Of a stretch of 64,000 bases of DNA, positions 1-9,427 are shown one piece after another; position 1 is the stretch's first letter, and each line of letters begins with the position of its first letter. The translations under genes were made by a program, and so were the position numbers. The notes beneath the pieces are model-generated. The model was not told the origin of the DNA. It searched no databases and worked only from the letters and a program-made list of their open reading frames with translations. Source of the stretch: UBA10649 sp965227045 (GTDB lineage: Bacteria > Actinomycetota > Actinomycetes > S36-B12); the NCBI GenBank assembly GCA_965227045.1, contig OZ245718.1, positions 1,178,001 to 1,242,000 on the forward strand, written 5' to 3'.

Positions 1-2
1 GC

Positions 3-1223
3 CTTGCCCATGACCGGGAGCCCGCCTCGGCAAGCCTCGGGTACGTCATTCTCGGGCTGGACGGCTTCCGTTCGATCAATGATGCCTATGGGCATCGCGT
101 CGGTGATCGGCTGCTGCGCGACGTCGGCGAGCGTCTGCGGGACGCGTTGCCCTCAACAGTGCCGCTCGTCCGGCTGCGGGGCGACGAGTTCGCCTTCGTT
201 GTACGAGGCGACGTCGAGGTCGGCGAAATCGAGATCTTGGCCGAACGCTGCTTGGCGTCTCTCGCCGCCCCGTTCGACATCGCGGGCCTGCTCCTGCGTA
301 CCAGTGCGGCGGCGGGTCTTGCAGTCGGCGCCAATGACCCTGTCGACGCCGCCGAACTGCACCTGCATGCCAATCAGGCCATGCGCGCAGCTAAGCAGAG
401 CGGCGCGAACCAGTTGCGCTTCTTCAACACCGCGATGCAGGACAAGGCCAGCGAACGGGCCACGCTGCGCCATGAGCTCGACGAGGCTCTCGACGCCGGG
501 CAGTTGCACGTCGCTTTCCAGCCGATCGTCGACCTGCACACCAATGACGTGCATCGCGCCGAGGCGCTCATCAGGTGGGACCACCCGACCCGGGGACCAA
601 TCGCCCCGGACGTCTTCATCGCCATTGCCGAGCAGGCCGGCCTTATCGGCGTCCTCGGCGACATCGCGTTCTCAGCATCCGTGGATGCTCTCGTCGCCCT
701 GCAACGGATCGATCCGAGCTTCCAGGTCTCGGTCAACCTTTCGCCAATCGAACTGCGCGAGCCGGGCAACCGCCACGCGAACCGGATCGAGCTCGTCCGC
801 GCAGCCGGCATACCCGGAAGCGCAGTCATTGCGGAGATCACCGAGGGCACACTGCTCATTACCGACGACGTGGTGGACCGCAACCTCAACTCCTACCGAG
901 CCGAGGGCATGCAGTTCGCCATCGACGACTTCGGCACCGGCTACTCCTCGCTCGCCTACCTGCAGCGCCTGGACGTGCAGTACCTGAAGATCGACCAGTC
1001 GTTCATCGAGGGCCTGGCACCCGGCAGCGGCAGCCTCGCTCTATGCCAGGCCATCATTGTCATGGCTAGCAAGCTGGGCCTGGAGGTGGTCGCCGAGGGC
1101 GTGGAGACGCAGGAGCAGAACGATTTGCTCATTCAATCCGGATGCAGATACGCGCAGGGTTACCTGCATGCACGCCCCATGCCTATCGAGGCACTGACCG
1201 ACTGGCTTGCGGCTCGGCGTTAG
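3..1223 (+). CDS. GGDEF-EAL cyclic-di-GMP phosphodiesterase, 5' end missing
   Basis: The reading frame is open from the window edge, so the N-terminus lies outside. The first ~60 visible codons form the end of a GGDEF domain whose signature reads RGDEF: the first glycine is replaced, so diguanylate cyclase activity is doubtful. An EAL domain follows from about residue 155, with EALIRW, the NLSP asparagine, an ITE glutamate, DDFGTGYSSL, the KIDQSFI lysine and EGVET. All metal and catalytic positions I can check are present, so it probably hydrolyses c-di-GMP at the membrane or in the cytosol, with the GGDEF part regulatory. It converges with the minus-strand gene behind it, the two overlapping by 4 bp at their stops. 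Confidence 0.93.
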   Translation, partial: LAHDREPASASLGYVILGLDGFRSINDAYGHRVGDRLLRDVGERLRDALPSTVPLVRLRGDEFAFVVRGDVEVGEIEILAERCLASLAAPFDIAGLLLRTSAAAGLAVGANDPVDAAELHLHANQAMRAAKQSGANQLRFFNTAMQDKASERATLRHELDEALDAGQLHVAFQPIVDLHTNDVHRAEALIRWDHPTRGPIAPDVFIAIAEQAGLIGVLGDIAFSASVDALVALQRIDPSFQVSVNLSPIELREPGNRHANRIELVRAAGIPGSAVIAEITEGTLLITDDVVDRNLNSYRAEGMQFAIDDFGTGYSSLAYLQRLDVQYLKIDQSFIEGLAPGSGSLALCQAIIVMASKLGLEVVAEGVETQEQNDLLIQSGCRYAQGYLHARPMPIEALTDWLAARR

Positions 1224-1759
1224 TCGCGGAAACCCTCATCCCGCAGGAACTGCGACACCAGGAAGGTGTTCTCCTCCCGGATCATGTCCGGGCCCCACAC
1301 CTCGTCCGCAATCCTGAACGCGGATGAGATCGAGTCGAGGTGCAGCTCCCTGCAGAGCAGGCGAATGTCGGAGAGGTCGCGCGAGTCACGCGCCGCGCGA
1401 ATCTTCATCGCAAGCATGTGGCGAGGTGACGCGACGCTCACGCTGATTCCCGGTGCGCTGAACGCTTCGAGTCGATCAGCGTCGACGACCCGCGGCAACA
1501 GTGGCCTGACGCGTCCGTTGAACCAGTCCGGGCTCAGGTCACGGCGATCATGTGCCATCTCGCTCGCAACCTGCTCCACGAGATCCTGGTCAGCCGTGAC
1601 GGCATCCACGTCGCGGGTCAGGCGGCGCCGGTCGTAGGCGAGGACCATCGCCGTTCCCCCAACGACGTAGACGTCGGCCTGGAGTCCCCGGTCCAGCAGC
1701 CTTTCCCCCAGTTGCCGAAGTAGCTCAAGGATTCCCTCGCGGTCGAGCAGGTCGCTCAC
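1220..1759 (-). CDS. DUF6036-like nucleotidyltransferase, possible toxin of a two-gene module
   Basis: A 179-residue protein of the DUF6036/AbiEii-like nucleotidyltransferase type. Around residues 31-52 it shows the fold's signature: VVGGTAMVLAY, then RRLTRDVDAV, which supplies the GG motif and a D-x-D metal site. Relatives occur as the second gene of small two-gene loci, and several families of this fold are toxins that modify tRNA or proteins. Its start overlaps the stop of the upstream gene by 4 bp (ATGA), so the two are translationally coupled, and both follow clpX. The toxin role is inference from fold and layout; a plain house-keeping nucleotidyltransferase is possible. Confidence 0.75.
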   Translation of the reverse strand: MSDLLDREGILELLRQLGERLLDRGLQADVYVVGGTAMVLAYDRRRLTRDVDAVTADQDLVEQVASEMAHDRRDLSPDWFNGRVRPLLPRVVDADRLEAFSAPGISVSVASPRHMLAMKIRAARDSRDLSDIRLLCRELHLDSISSAFRIADEVWGPDMIREENTFLVSQFLRDEGFRD

Positions 1760-2157
1760 AGCGATGCCAAGTTGTCCGGGTTAAACATGACCCCCCGGGC
1801 CTTGAAGTACGCCGGGGTGCGCTGGAGGACGAAGGCTCGTCTCCCGCTGCCTTCGGGAAGTCCAACCCACCACATGGTCGGCAGGTACCGGCTCTCGTCT
1901 CGAGTCCAGTCGGGTGTCGTGGCCATGCCGACGCTCTGTACTAAATACACGGCGAGGCCGGCAATCAAGGCGTCGTAGCGCGCGTCCCCGCATGATTCCG
2001 GCTCGGACAGGAACTCCGCACGTGATGTGTCGTCGTCCAGTCGAGCAAAGTCGTCGGCGGCCTGAATGATCGTCCTCAGTACATCAGCGTCGTCGGCCTC
2101 GGCTTCCAACTCGCGCCGCACGGAGAGCGCCGTTCTTGCGAGTCCGGATTGGGCCAC
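1756..2157 (-). CDS. Hypothetical protein, putative partner/antitoxin of the DUF6036-like gene
   Basis: A 133-residue protein with a GTG start 14 bp after the clpX stop. It is mostly helical and acidic in its first half. It ends in RTPAYFKARGVMFNPDNL, a tail I associate with the small proteins encoded just before DUF6036-type nucleotidyltransferases. No DNA-binding motif is visible. The 4-bp overlap with the next gene and the absence of a gap after clpX indicate one transcript of clpX and the pair. The antitoxin role is inferred from gene order only. Confidence 0.65.
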   Translation of the reverse strand: MAQSGLARTALSVRRELEAEADDADVLRTIIQAADDFARLDDDTSRAEFLSEPESCGDARYDALIAGLAVYLVQSVGMATTPDWTRDESRYLPTMWWVGLPEGSGRRAFVLQRTPAYFKARGVMFNPDNLASL

Positions 2158-2171
2158 GGGGCTAAGTCGAA

Positions 2172-3467
2172 CTAGGCGGACTTCTCGCGACGCTCGCGGC
2201 GCGGAGCCTCACGAGGCACGAGCGTGGGAATGACCTTGTCGCGGACTACCTCGCCGGTGATCACGACCTTGCCGACGTCGGAGCGGCTGGGCACGTCATA
2301 CATGACGTTGAGGAGGACCTCTTCGAGGATCGCGCGAAGGCCTCGGGCGCCGGTGCCCCGCAGCAATGCCTGCTCGGCGATCTCCCCGAGGGCGTCGTCC
2401 GCGAACTCGAGCTCGACGTTGTCGAGCTCGAACAGTCGCTGGTACTGCTTGATGAGTGCGTTGCGCGGCTCGGTGAGAACCGCGACGAGCGCCTCGCGAT
2501 CGAGCTTGCTCACGGTGGTGAACACCGGGAGGCGGCCGATGAACTCGGGGATCATGCCGAACTTCAGCAGGTCCTCGGGCATCACGTGGCTGAAGATGTC
2601 GTCGGGGTTGGTGTCGTCGTCCATGCGCTCGCCGTCGACCAGGTCGAAGGTGAAGCCGAGCCTCTTCTTGCCCAGGCGCTGCTCGACGATGTGGTCGAGA
2701 CCGGCGAATGCGCCGCCGACGATGAACAGCACATTGGTCGTGTCGATCTGGATGAACTCCTGATGCGGGTGCTTGCGTCCACCCTGCGGAGGAACCGAGG
2801 CGGTCGTGCCCTCGAGGATCTTCAGCAGGGCCTGCTGCACGCCCTCGCCGGAGACATCACGGGTGATCGAGGGGTTCTCGCTCTTGCGGGCGACCTTGTC
2901 GATTTCATCGATGTAGATGATCCCGGTCTCGGCTCGCTTGACGTCGTAGTCCGCGGCCTGGATGAGCTTGAGCAGGATGTTCTCGACGTCCTCGCCGACA
3001 TATCCGGCCTCGGTGAGGGCGGTGGCATCGGCGATGGCGAACGGCACGTTGAGCATGCGGGCGAGCGTCTGCGCGAGGTACGTCTTGCCGCAGCCGGTGG
3101 GTCCGAGCAGCAGGATGTTCGACTTCGCGAGCTCGACGCGGTCGTCCTTGGTGCGGTCGGTGAGGGCCGCCTCGGCCTGGACGCGCTTGTAATGGTTGTA
3201 GACGGCGACCGACAGCGACTTCTTCGCGGTGTCCTGGCCGATGACGTACTGGTCGAGGAACTCGAAGATCTCGCGCGGCTTGGGCAGGTCGCCCCAGCCC
3301 TCGGCCGTGGCCTCGCTGAGCTCTTCCTCGATGATCTCGTTGCACAGGTCGATGCACTCGTCGCAGATGTAGACGCCGGGGCCAGCAATGAGCTTCTTGA
3401 CCTGCTTCTGGCTCTTTCCGCAGAAGGAGCACTTGAGCAGGTCACCGCTCTCGCCTATGCGCGCCAC
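2172..3467 (-). CDS. clpX: ATP-dependent Clp protease ATP-binding subunit ClpX
   Basis: AAA+ unfoldase that feeds substrates to ClpP1P2. The N-terminal zinc-binding domain has CSFC at residues 13-16 and CDEC at 35-38. Walker A GPTGCGKT lies at about 122-129 and Walker B with IIYIDEIDK further on; the pore-loop region GYVGED and the ClpP-docking loop (LGF) are present. At 431 aa it has the usual family length. The GTG start is chosen because AAGGGGG lies 6 nt upstream. In most actinomycetes this gene follows clpP2 closely; here clpP2 ends ~34 kb away at 37445 on the same strand, and clpX is instead followed by a two-gene nucleotidyltransferase module. Confidence 0.98.
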   Translation of the reverse strand: MARIGESGDLLKCSFCGKSQKQVKKLIAGPGVYICDECIDLCNEIIEEELSEATAEGWGDLPKPREIFEFLDQYVIGQDTAKKSLSVAVYNHYKRVQAEAALTDRTKDDRVELAKSNILLLGPTGCGKTYLAQTLARMLNVPFAIADATALTEAGYVGEDVENILLKLIQAADYDVKRAETGIIYIDEIDKVARKSENPSITRDVSGEGVQQALLKILEGTTASVPPQGGRKHPHQEFIQIDTTNVLFIVGGAFAGLDHIVEQRLGKKRLGFTFDLVDGERMDDDTNPDDIFSHVMPEDLLKFGMIPEFIGRLPVFTTVSKLDREALVAVLTEPRNALIKQYQRLFELDNVELEFADDALGEIAEQALLRGTGARGLRAILEEVLLNVMYDVPSRSDVGKVVITGEVVRDKVIPTLVPREAPRRERREKSA

Positions 3468-3580
3468 GCGTTGCCCCCTTCGCGCCTCATGGCGCGGCTC
3501 AGTGCCGTCGTGGGAGGACGGCTAAGTCATGACCGTACCTTGCCCAAGGGGGGAATGCAGCCCCGCGGCACGCCGAAAGC

Positions 3581-3618
3581 ACGAATGCCGCCCTCCAGAT
3601 CAGGAGGGCGGCATTCGT
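3581..3618 (-). terminator. Rho-independent-type hairpin after the secreted repeat protein gene
   Basis: A perfect 16-bp inverted repeat (arms 3581-3596 and 3603-3618, loop AGATCA), GC-rich, 13 bp past the stop of the gene at 3632-4465. It has only a short T run on the minus strand, as is common in actinomycetes. It separates that gene from the clpX promoter region (3468-3580), in which I see no gene. Confidence 0.8.
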
Positions 3619-3631
3619 GACGAGCTGAGAA

Positions 3632-4465
3632 CTACTGGACGCGGATCTTCATCCAGTTGATGTCACCGTTCGGCAGCTCCATGCCGATCTGGTAGACGCC
3701 GGGGTTGGTGAAGCGCATGGCCGGCAGCTCAAGGTTGCCATCGCGGTCCGTGCGGCCGGTTCCGACGACCACACGCTCACCGTTGATGATGACGAAGACG
3801 CTGATGCGGGTACGTGCCGGGAGGTCGCTCACCTCGGGCTGGATCGCCCGACCACGCTGAGCATCGATGCGGGGTGCGCCCTTCAGCGTCTCCGAAGCAG
3901 AGCCGACCGCGACGGGAGTCAGACGATCCGCGACCGACTGCGTCACGACGATGATTCCGTCGCCTACGCGAACGGGCGTATCGGGGTTGGTCTGGCCGGG
4001 AGGAGTGGTGACTGCCGGCGACGGCTCAGAGGTCGGGCCGGTCGTGGGCTCGCCGCTGCCCGTGGGCGTGGGGGTCGGCGTGGGGGTCGGCGTCGGGCTG
4101 GCGTTGGAGGTCCAACCCGCAACCGCGGTGCCGTTGCCGGAGACGGTGATCGTCTCACCGGGTGAACGGGGGGTCCCGTTGACCACCCAGGAGGTCAGGG
4201 TGAAGCCGGCCCGGCTGCACGCGCCAGCTCCGGGCAGGGTCACGTTGGGGTTGGTGTTGCTTGCCGTGAGCGACGACACGTTGCACGCACCACCGTTGGC
4301 GTCGATGACGATCGTGTACGTTTCGCAGGCTGGCTGGCCGTAGCCACCGCAACCAGGATCGGCCGCGTTGGACGCCGGCGCGAACGCCAAGGCCCCACCG
4401 GTGATGCCGACAACGGCGACGACGGCAAGAGCCGCGCTCCGAACTCGCTTACCAGAAACCCGCAT
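3632..4465 (-). CDS. Secreted protein with InlB-like repeat and Pro/Thr linker
   Basis: A 277-residue exported protein. Residues 1-34 are a signal peptide (basic start, hydrophobic core, ASNA-A cleavage region). Residues ~35-115 have four cysteines and resemble one Listeria-Bacteroides/InlB B-type repeat (IDANGG, GFTLTSWVVNG). A (PT)n stretch and a Ser/Thr/Pro-rich linker follow to ~165. The C-terminal ~110 residues look like a beta-sandwich, with TRISVFVIINGERV and a closing NWMKIRVQ. No cell-wall sorting motif is visible. The start is supported by GGGGAAG three bases before ATG. Probable surface or secreted role; exact function unknown. Confidence 0.8.
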   Translation of the reverse strand: MRVSGKRVRSAALAVVAVVGITGGALAFAPASNAADPGCGGYGQPACETYTIVIDANGGACNVSSLTASNTNPNVTLPGAGACSRAGFTLTSWVVNGTPRSPGETITVSGNGTAVAGWTSNASPTPTPTPTPTPTGSGEPTTGPTSEPSPAVTTPPGQTNPDTPVRVGDGIIVVTQSVADRLTPVAVGSASETLKGAPRIDAQRGRAIQPEVSDLPARTRISVFVIINGERVVVGTGRTDRDGNLELPAMRFTNPGVYQIGMELPNGDINWMKIRVQ

Positions 4466-4579
4466 GTGCTTCCCCTATCCCACGGTCGTTAGGGGGAGAC
4501 TACACGGGAACCCGAGGAACCTCGCCACCCATGTGTTTCCGTCCGGTAACGGATCAAACTGCGACACATAAGGCGGACG

Positions 4580-6337
4580 TCAGGCGCAGGAGGAGTTCGG
4601 AACGACCTCCGTCACGGTCGTATTCGCCATCCCTGACCGCACGATTGATGGATCAACTTCGGCAACAGTCGGCTCGGTGAACGTGACGCTGATCGTCTTT
4701 TCCTGGCCGCGGTCGAGTTCCAGGTTCGTGAAATACACCGGCCGGCCCCGCTCGAACTTGCCGAACAGTTCCACGGGCTCGCCGTCGATGGTTGCCGACA
4801 GGTAGCCAGCACCGACCGGCGCGTAGATGTACGGGACGAGGCTGGTCGATCCCTCGGGTGCATCGGCGACGTCGCTTCGGCCGTAGTTGAGAGTCTCGAG
4901 CGGCAGGTCATTCGGAGCGTCGTTACGCACCGTCACCTCGACCGTCGAGGTCTGCTTGTCCGTCGTCGGGCAGGTGCCGGGACGGTACGTCACAGATGTC
5001 GACACAAATGCGTCCATCTTGTTCGCGGCCGAGTTGCTGAATGCCACGGTCACGTTCGGTCCGGGCTCCTCGGAAACGAAGCCGCCGATCGCCGTGGTCT
5101 CGAGCCACTCCTGCTCGCTCGCCACAGAAGACCAGGCGCGCACGCGGCTCTCGTCGATTGGCCCACGCATCGCGTCGGCGAGGTCGAGAAGGTCGAGCGG
5201 CTCGGTCAGGACGGCCGACAATGCCGCAGTCACGATCTTCATCGACACCTGGTCGCGCACGACGGGGTCCGGGAACTCGCGATACACGTCGACCGTGAAG
5301 AACTTGGCCACGTTGTCCGACGTGAACTCGCGACCATCGACCGTGACAGGTCCGGCGACCTTGAGGATCGCGGCCACGGTCGCGGGGTCGACCGCGATGA
5401 CGCCGTCGATGTCGACGCCCAGGTTCTTCATCCCGGCCTGGACCAGCGCTCCTGTCGTCGGGAAGTGCGGCCCGTCGCTGAACGTGCTCCACCGCTTGAG
5501 CCGGTCCCCCCACATCTGTTGCGCGTCGTCAGAGGCCGCCGAGATCGGGATACGGCCCTCGTTGAGGATGGCGCTGGTGCCGGTCGCCCCGACGGACAGC
5601 CGTCCGTCGTCAGCCTTGAGCTCGACGTAGGCGCCGGGGAACCCGCCGGCGCCGCGGCTCTCGGCCGGATTCTGCAGCAGGAGTAGCCACGAGCGAGGTC
5701 CGTCAGCTCCGAGCATCGCGGGCAGCCGTGATGCCACATCGGCCGCGGCGGTGACCGCCGGAGTGGCGTCGATGATCTCCTGGCGGATGTCGGCGAGCGG
5801 CTCAGCGATCTCCGAACGCAGTTGCCCGGGATCAAGACCGCCGAGGATGGCCTCGGCGCGGGACATGGCGGCCGCGAGGTCGACGAGCGCCGGCGCAGCG
5901 CTGGAGATCGTCGCGACATCGATTGCACCGGTGTCATCCCGCAATCCCCCGTCGAGGGCGCCCGAGGCGAGGTCGGCCAGCGGTGCTCCGGCCGAGAGCA
6001 CCGGCGCTACCGCGTCGGCAAGGTCACCCACAGCCCCGGCGTTGGCGCCGACGAACGGCAGCATGCACAGTACGCGCCACGGGACGCCGGACGTGGACGA
6101 CTGCAGGGCCGACGCATCGGCGGAGGCCGCGGACACGAGGTCAGGCAGCCTGTCGAGGTCTCGATCGGACAGAGCGGACCGCAAGTCGGACGCGGACGAG
6201 TTCAGCGCCTCGGCCTGGTGGTAGGTCGACAGCCACGAGGTCGCGAACCAGATTCCGAGGGCGACGACAACCACCGCGACGCCCGCTACCCACCATGGCC
6301 ACCGGCGTCGGGACGTGGTGGGGACGGTTTCCATCAC
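4580..6337 (-). CDS. DUF4012 domain membrane-anchored protein
   Basis: A 585-residue protein with one N-terminal membrane helix (about residues 13-32, WWVAGVAVVVVALGIWF) and a large extracytoplasmic part. The block LLLLQNPAESRGAGGFPG with the following YVELKADDGRL is the hallmark of DUF4012. DUF4012 proteins are common beside actinobacterial and Firmicutes exopolysaccharide genes, but their biochemical role is not established. The start can be GTG at 6337 or ATG at 6334, both behind GAGGGAG. It diverges from the glycan operon starting at 6512, and the 174-bp gap probably holds promoters for both. Confidence 0.85.
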   Translation of the reverse strand: MMETVPTTSRRRWPWWVAGVAVVVVALGIWFATSWLSTYHQAEALNSSASDLRSALSDRDLDRLPDLVSAASADASALQSSTSGVPWRVLCMLPFVGANAGAVGDLADAVAPVLSAGAPLADLASGALDGGLRDDTGAIDVATISSAAPALVDLAAAMSRAEAILGGLDPGQLRSEIAEPLADIRQEIIDATPAVTAAADVASRLPAMLGADGPRSWLLLLQNPAESRGAGGFPGAYVELKADDGRLSVGATGTSAILNEGRIPISAASDDAQQMWGDRLKRWSTFSDGPHFPTTGALVQAGMKNLGVDIDGVIAVDPATVAAILKVAGPVTVDGREFTSDNVAKFFTVDVYREFPDPVVRDQVSMKIVTAALSAVLTEPLDLLDLADAMRGPIDESRVRAWSSVASEQEWLETTAIGGFVSEEPGPNVTVAFSNSAANKMDAFVSTSVTYRPGTCPTTDKQTSTVEVTVRNDAPNDLPLETLNYGRSDVADAPEGSTSLVPYIYAPVGAGYLSATIDGEPVELFGKFERGRPVYFTNLELDRGQEKTISVTFTEPTVAEVDPSIVRSGMANTTVTEVVPNSSCA

Positions 6338-6511
6338 GTAAACTCTCCCTCACCTGGCACATCGAGTGCGTCCGACAGCGCCATTCAGGCGAGCTCGCCC
6401 CATGGTAAGCGACGAAACTGTGACATTCGAGCGCCCTCAGCGCCCCAAATGGCTGGCTTATCCATGAAGTAAGGTCACCGAATCGCGCACGGTTGAAATA
6501 GGGGACGAGGC

Positions 6512-9427
6512 ATGGCAGCCGACACGGGTGGGGCCTCTGCGCCGCATCTCGTCCTTCTGCTCCGGCACGCGCTTTACTTGCGCAATTACGAATCCACGGT
6601 CCGTCAGTTGGCAGACGACGGCTGGAAGGTCACGCTTGCCACGCTCGACGGTTCCCGGGCGGTTGACGAGAGCCTTGTGTCGACGCTTGCGTCCGAGTAC
6701 TCCAACGTCGAGCAAATTCGACTGCCGCGTGCGCGAGGCGTGCTTCAAGAGGGTCTGGAAGTCGCGTACACAGCGCTCGACTGGCTCCGATACTTCGACG
6801 CCAGATATCACGATGCGTCGGCATTGGGAGAACGTGCGGAACGTCGAGTCAGCGTTCCGGTGCGTGCGTGGCTTCGGACGTACGGAGTCGAGCGAAGCAC
6901 CCGTCGCCGAATGGAAGCAGTAGCGCAACTTCAGCACCTGACTGCGACGACGTCAGTAAGTCGTCCGGTAAGGCGTGCCCTTGCTGACCTCGACGCGAGC
7001 GTCCTGGCTGTCACGCCATTGATCGACATTGGTGGCGGTCAGCACGCCTACGTCACCGCGGCGAAGTCCCTCGAAGTCCCCTCTGCGCTGCTTGTCGCGT
7101 CCTGGGACAACCTCACCAACAAGGGCCTCATTCATACGGTGCCCGATCGGGTGATCGTGTGGAACCGGCTGCAGGCCGAAGAGGCGTTCCGGCTGCACTC
7201 CGTGCCAAGGGAACGAATCGAGACCACGGGCGCTCAGCTGTTCGATTGGCTGCGCGCTCCTGCCGAGATTCCTAGTCGTGACGAGTTCCTGACATCGCTC
7301 GGCCTGGACCCGAGCAAGCGGACGATCCTGTACGCGGGCAGCAGCAGTGCGATCGGATCGAAGGAGGGCGGAGTTCTTGGTGACGTCGTTCTTCCCGCAT
7401 TGCGCAGCCACTGGGACCCGGAGATCGCGACCAGTAATCTCATCGTGCGGCACCATCCGACTAACCCATTGACGACTAGCAAGATCGGCTCGGCATTTGC
7501 AAAATACGGAGTTGTCGAGGATCCGCTCGCGGGTGAGCCGGTCATCGACGACAGAACGCGAACGCACTACCGCACGCTGCTCACGCACGCCGATGCTGTC
7601 ATCGGAGTCAACACGAGTGCCTTACTCGAAGCTGCAATCGTGGGAACGCCCGCAATCCCGCTCGCCGCCCGCAAACTGAGTGCGACTCAACAGGCGGCTC
7701 CGCATTTTCAGATGCTCGTTGAAGCAGGACTATTCCAGGCACCACGGTCGATCTACGGGGCATTGGACCGACTGAGCGAGGCCATAGCGAACCCATTACA
7801 AACGCAGACCAAACTCTCCGAGTTCGTATCGTCATTCATCGACCCACCTAGCGAATACACCTCAGCGACCGTTGCCGTATCTCAGGCGCTGGCCCACACC
7901 CAGCTGGCAGCGGAGCAGCCACGAGTCCGACGAGGATCAGCGCTCGGCTTCGCCGTGCTCGTCATGCTGGGCCTCTTGTTTAAGGTGGACCGGGCTGCGC
8001 GCGCAACTCGACGAGCCGTCATCGGCGGCGTTGGCGCGATCCGCAATTGGAACCGGCAGCGGACACGCACAGACTCGACAGCACCCGCCCCCGCGCCAGC
8101 GCCGGCTGCGTCGATTGCGTCGGGGCCGTTGACAGAGAAGGCAAAGCTGACTGAGGCGGAGAGAATCCGCGTCACTCGAAAGCGGCATCGGGAGAAGACG
8201 GTCGCAGCGTTCAAGGTGGATGCGTACCGAATCGTCTGGGGACCAAAGCGGTACGGGTCACTGCGTCGCGCGATACGGCGAGTCAGGAAACTGGCCATGG
8301 GTTGGCTTCGAACGATTCCTGGCATCGCTCGCCCAACGATCAACGAGGAATCGTCCAGCAAGGCAGCTCGGACGGTCTATGAGCACGTCACCCGCCCGGT
8401 GCTGGCATACCGCGGAACGCGGGAGACCCGATCGCGAATCGATCCCCTGCGAGCCCGCATAGCGGAGGCAGAGGCGAGCAAGCAGCCGATTGTGGTTGGC
8501 CCGTGGACGTCGGAAGTCGGCTTCGAGTTGCTGTACTGGGCGCCGTTCGTTCGGCGGCTCCTGGGCGAAGCCGGTGTTACCCGATCTCAAGTCACGATCG
8601 TGTCGCGGGGCGGTACGTTCGGCTGGTACGGCTTGCCCGGCGCCAAGTACCGCGACATCTTCGACGTGGTGGGCGCACGCGAATTCCATGACCGCATCGG
8701 CAACGCGACTCTCGGCAAGAAGCAACTCGGGTGGACAGAGCCCGAACGGGGAATCGCTCGCCATTTCATTCCCGAAGGCGCCCTGGTGTTGCACCCCTCG
8801 GAGATGTACCTCGCTCTCAAGCCGTACTTCGCCGGCCGCGTGCCGACCAAGTGGCTAGAGGAGTTCCTGGACCCGCCGGCGATCACGCCGGGGCAGGCGA
8901 ACCGCCAGTGGACCGGAGTGCAGTCGCGGCTTCCGGCTCGCTACGTGGCCGTGTCTTTGTACCAGCGCCCGTCCTTTGCCACCAGCACCGACGATCCAGG
9001 CCTCAACTCCATCCTCCGTGGCACTCGCGAGGCGGGCCTGCCGTTGGTCTCGCTGGAGACCGGACTCGTCCTCGACGACCACAGACCGGTCGACCTCGGC
9101 AAGATTTGGATGTCGCGGCCTCTGCTCGGAACCGACCCTGCAGTCAACCTTGACCTACAGACCCGGATCGTCGCCGGCGCTGCCGGTCTCATCTCCACCT
9201 ACGGAGGAACGTCCTACCTGGGCGGGCTTCTCGGGGTGCCCACGATTGCGCTGTACGACGATCCCAGCCGTATCCTGTGGCACCATCTCGAACTTGCACG
9301 TCAGCGGTTCGCGGGCTCGGACGTGATGTACGAGGTGTCAAGTGTCGATGACTGCAACCCAGTTGCCGTCATCGAGGAATTCGGCCGGACCTCCCGGCCG
9401 ATCGAGACCAGCGAGGAAGTCGCGTGA
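6512..9427 (+). CDS. Bimodular glycan-biosynthesis protein (GT-B-like + SEVGFELLYW domain), paralogue 1
   Basis: A 971-residue protein with two modules. Residues ~10-460 look like a GT-B or CDP-glycerol-polymerase-like fold: LLLRHALYLRNYEST at the start, SWDNLTNKG near 195, HHPTNP and GVNTSALLEAAIVGTP. A linker to ~650 is Ala/Pro- and basic-rich with one hydrophobic stretch (LGFAVLVMLGLLF, ~480-492) that may be a membrane helix. Residues ~655-960 form a second domain opened by VVGPWTSEVGFELLYW and closed by STYGGTSYLGGLLGVP. The same two-module plan recurs at 11480-14149. It probably elongates or modifies a surface polymer; donor and acceptor are unknown. Stop and next start overlap (GTGA). 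Confidence 0.72.
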   Translation: MAADTGGASAPHLVLLLRHALYLRNYESTVRQLADDGWKVTLATLDGSRAVDESLVSTLASEYSNVEQIRLPRARGVLQEGLEVAYTALDWLRYFDARYHDASALGERAERRVSVPVRAWLRTYGVERSTRRRMEAVAQLQHLTATTSVSRPVRRALADLDASVLAVTPLIDIGGGQHAYVTAAKSLEVPSALLVASWDNLTNKGLIHTVPDRVIVWNRLQAEEAFRLHSVPRERIETTGAQLFDWLRAPAEIPSRDEFLTSLGLDPSKRTILYAGSSSAIGSKEGGVLGDVVLPALRSHWDPEIATSNLIVRHHPTNPLTTSKIGSAFAKYGVVEDPLAGEPVIDDRTRTHYRTLLTHADAVIGVNTSALLEAAIVGTPAIPLAARKLSATQQAAPHFQMLVEAGLFQAPRSIYGALDRLSEAIANPLQTQTKLSEFVSSFIDPPSEYTSATVAVSQALAHTQLAAEQPRVRRGSALGFAVLVMLGLLFKVDRAARATRRAVIGGVGAIRNWNRQRTRTDSTAPAPAPAPAASIASGPLTEKAKLTEAERIRVTRKRHREKTVAAFKVDAYRIVWGPKRYGSLRRAIRRVRKLAMGWLRTIPGIARPTINEESSSKAARTVYEHVTRPVLAYRGTRETRSRIDPLRARIAEAEASKQPIVVGPWTSEVGFELLYWAPFVRRLLGEAGVTRSQVTIVSRGGTFGWYGLPGAKYRDIFDVVGAREFHDRIGNATLGKKQLGWTEPERGIARHFIPEGALVLHPSEMYLALKPYFAGRVPTKWLEEFLDPPAITPGQANRQWTGVQSRLPARYVAVSLYQRPSFATSTDDPGLNSILRGTREAGLPLVSLETGLVLDDHRPVDLGKIWMSRPLLGTDPAVNLDLQTRIVAGAAGLISTYGGTSYLGGLLGVPTIALYDDPSRILWHHLELARQRFAGSDVMYEVSSVDDCNPVAVIEEFGRTSRPIETSEEVA

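Noticed and set aside
2586..3620. Long plus-strand open frame opposite clpX
   Set aside because: It is the GC-driven mirror of the clpX frame; the translation is Asp/Val/Leu-rich without domain or start signals.
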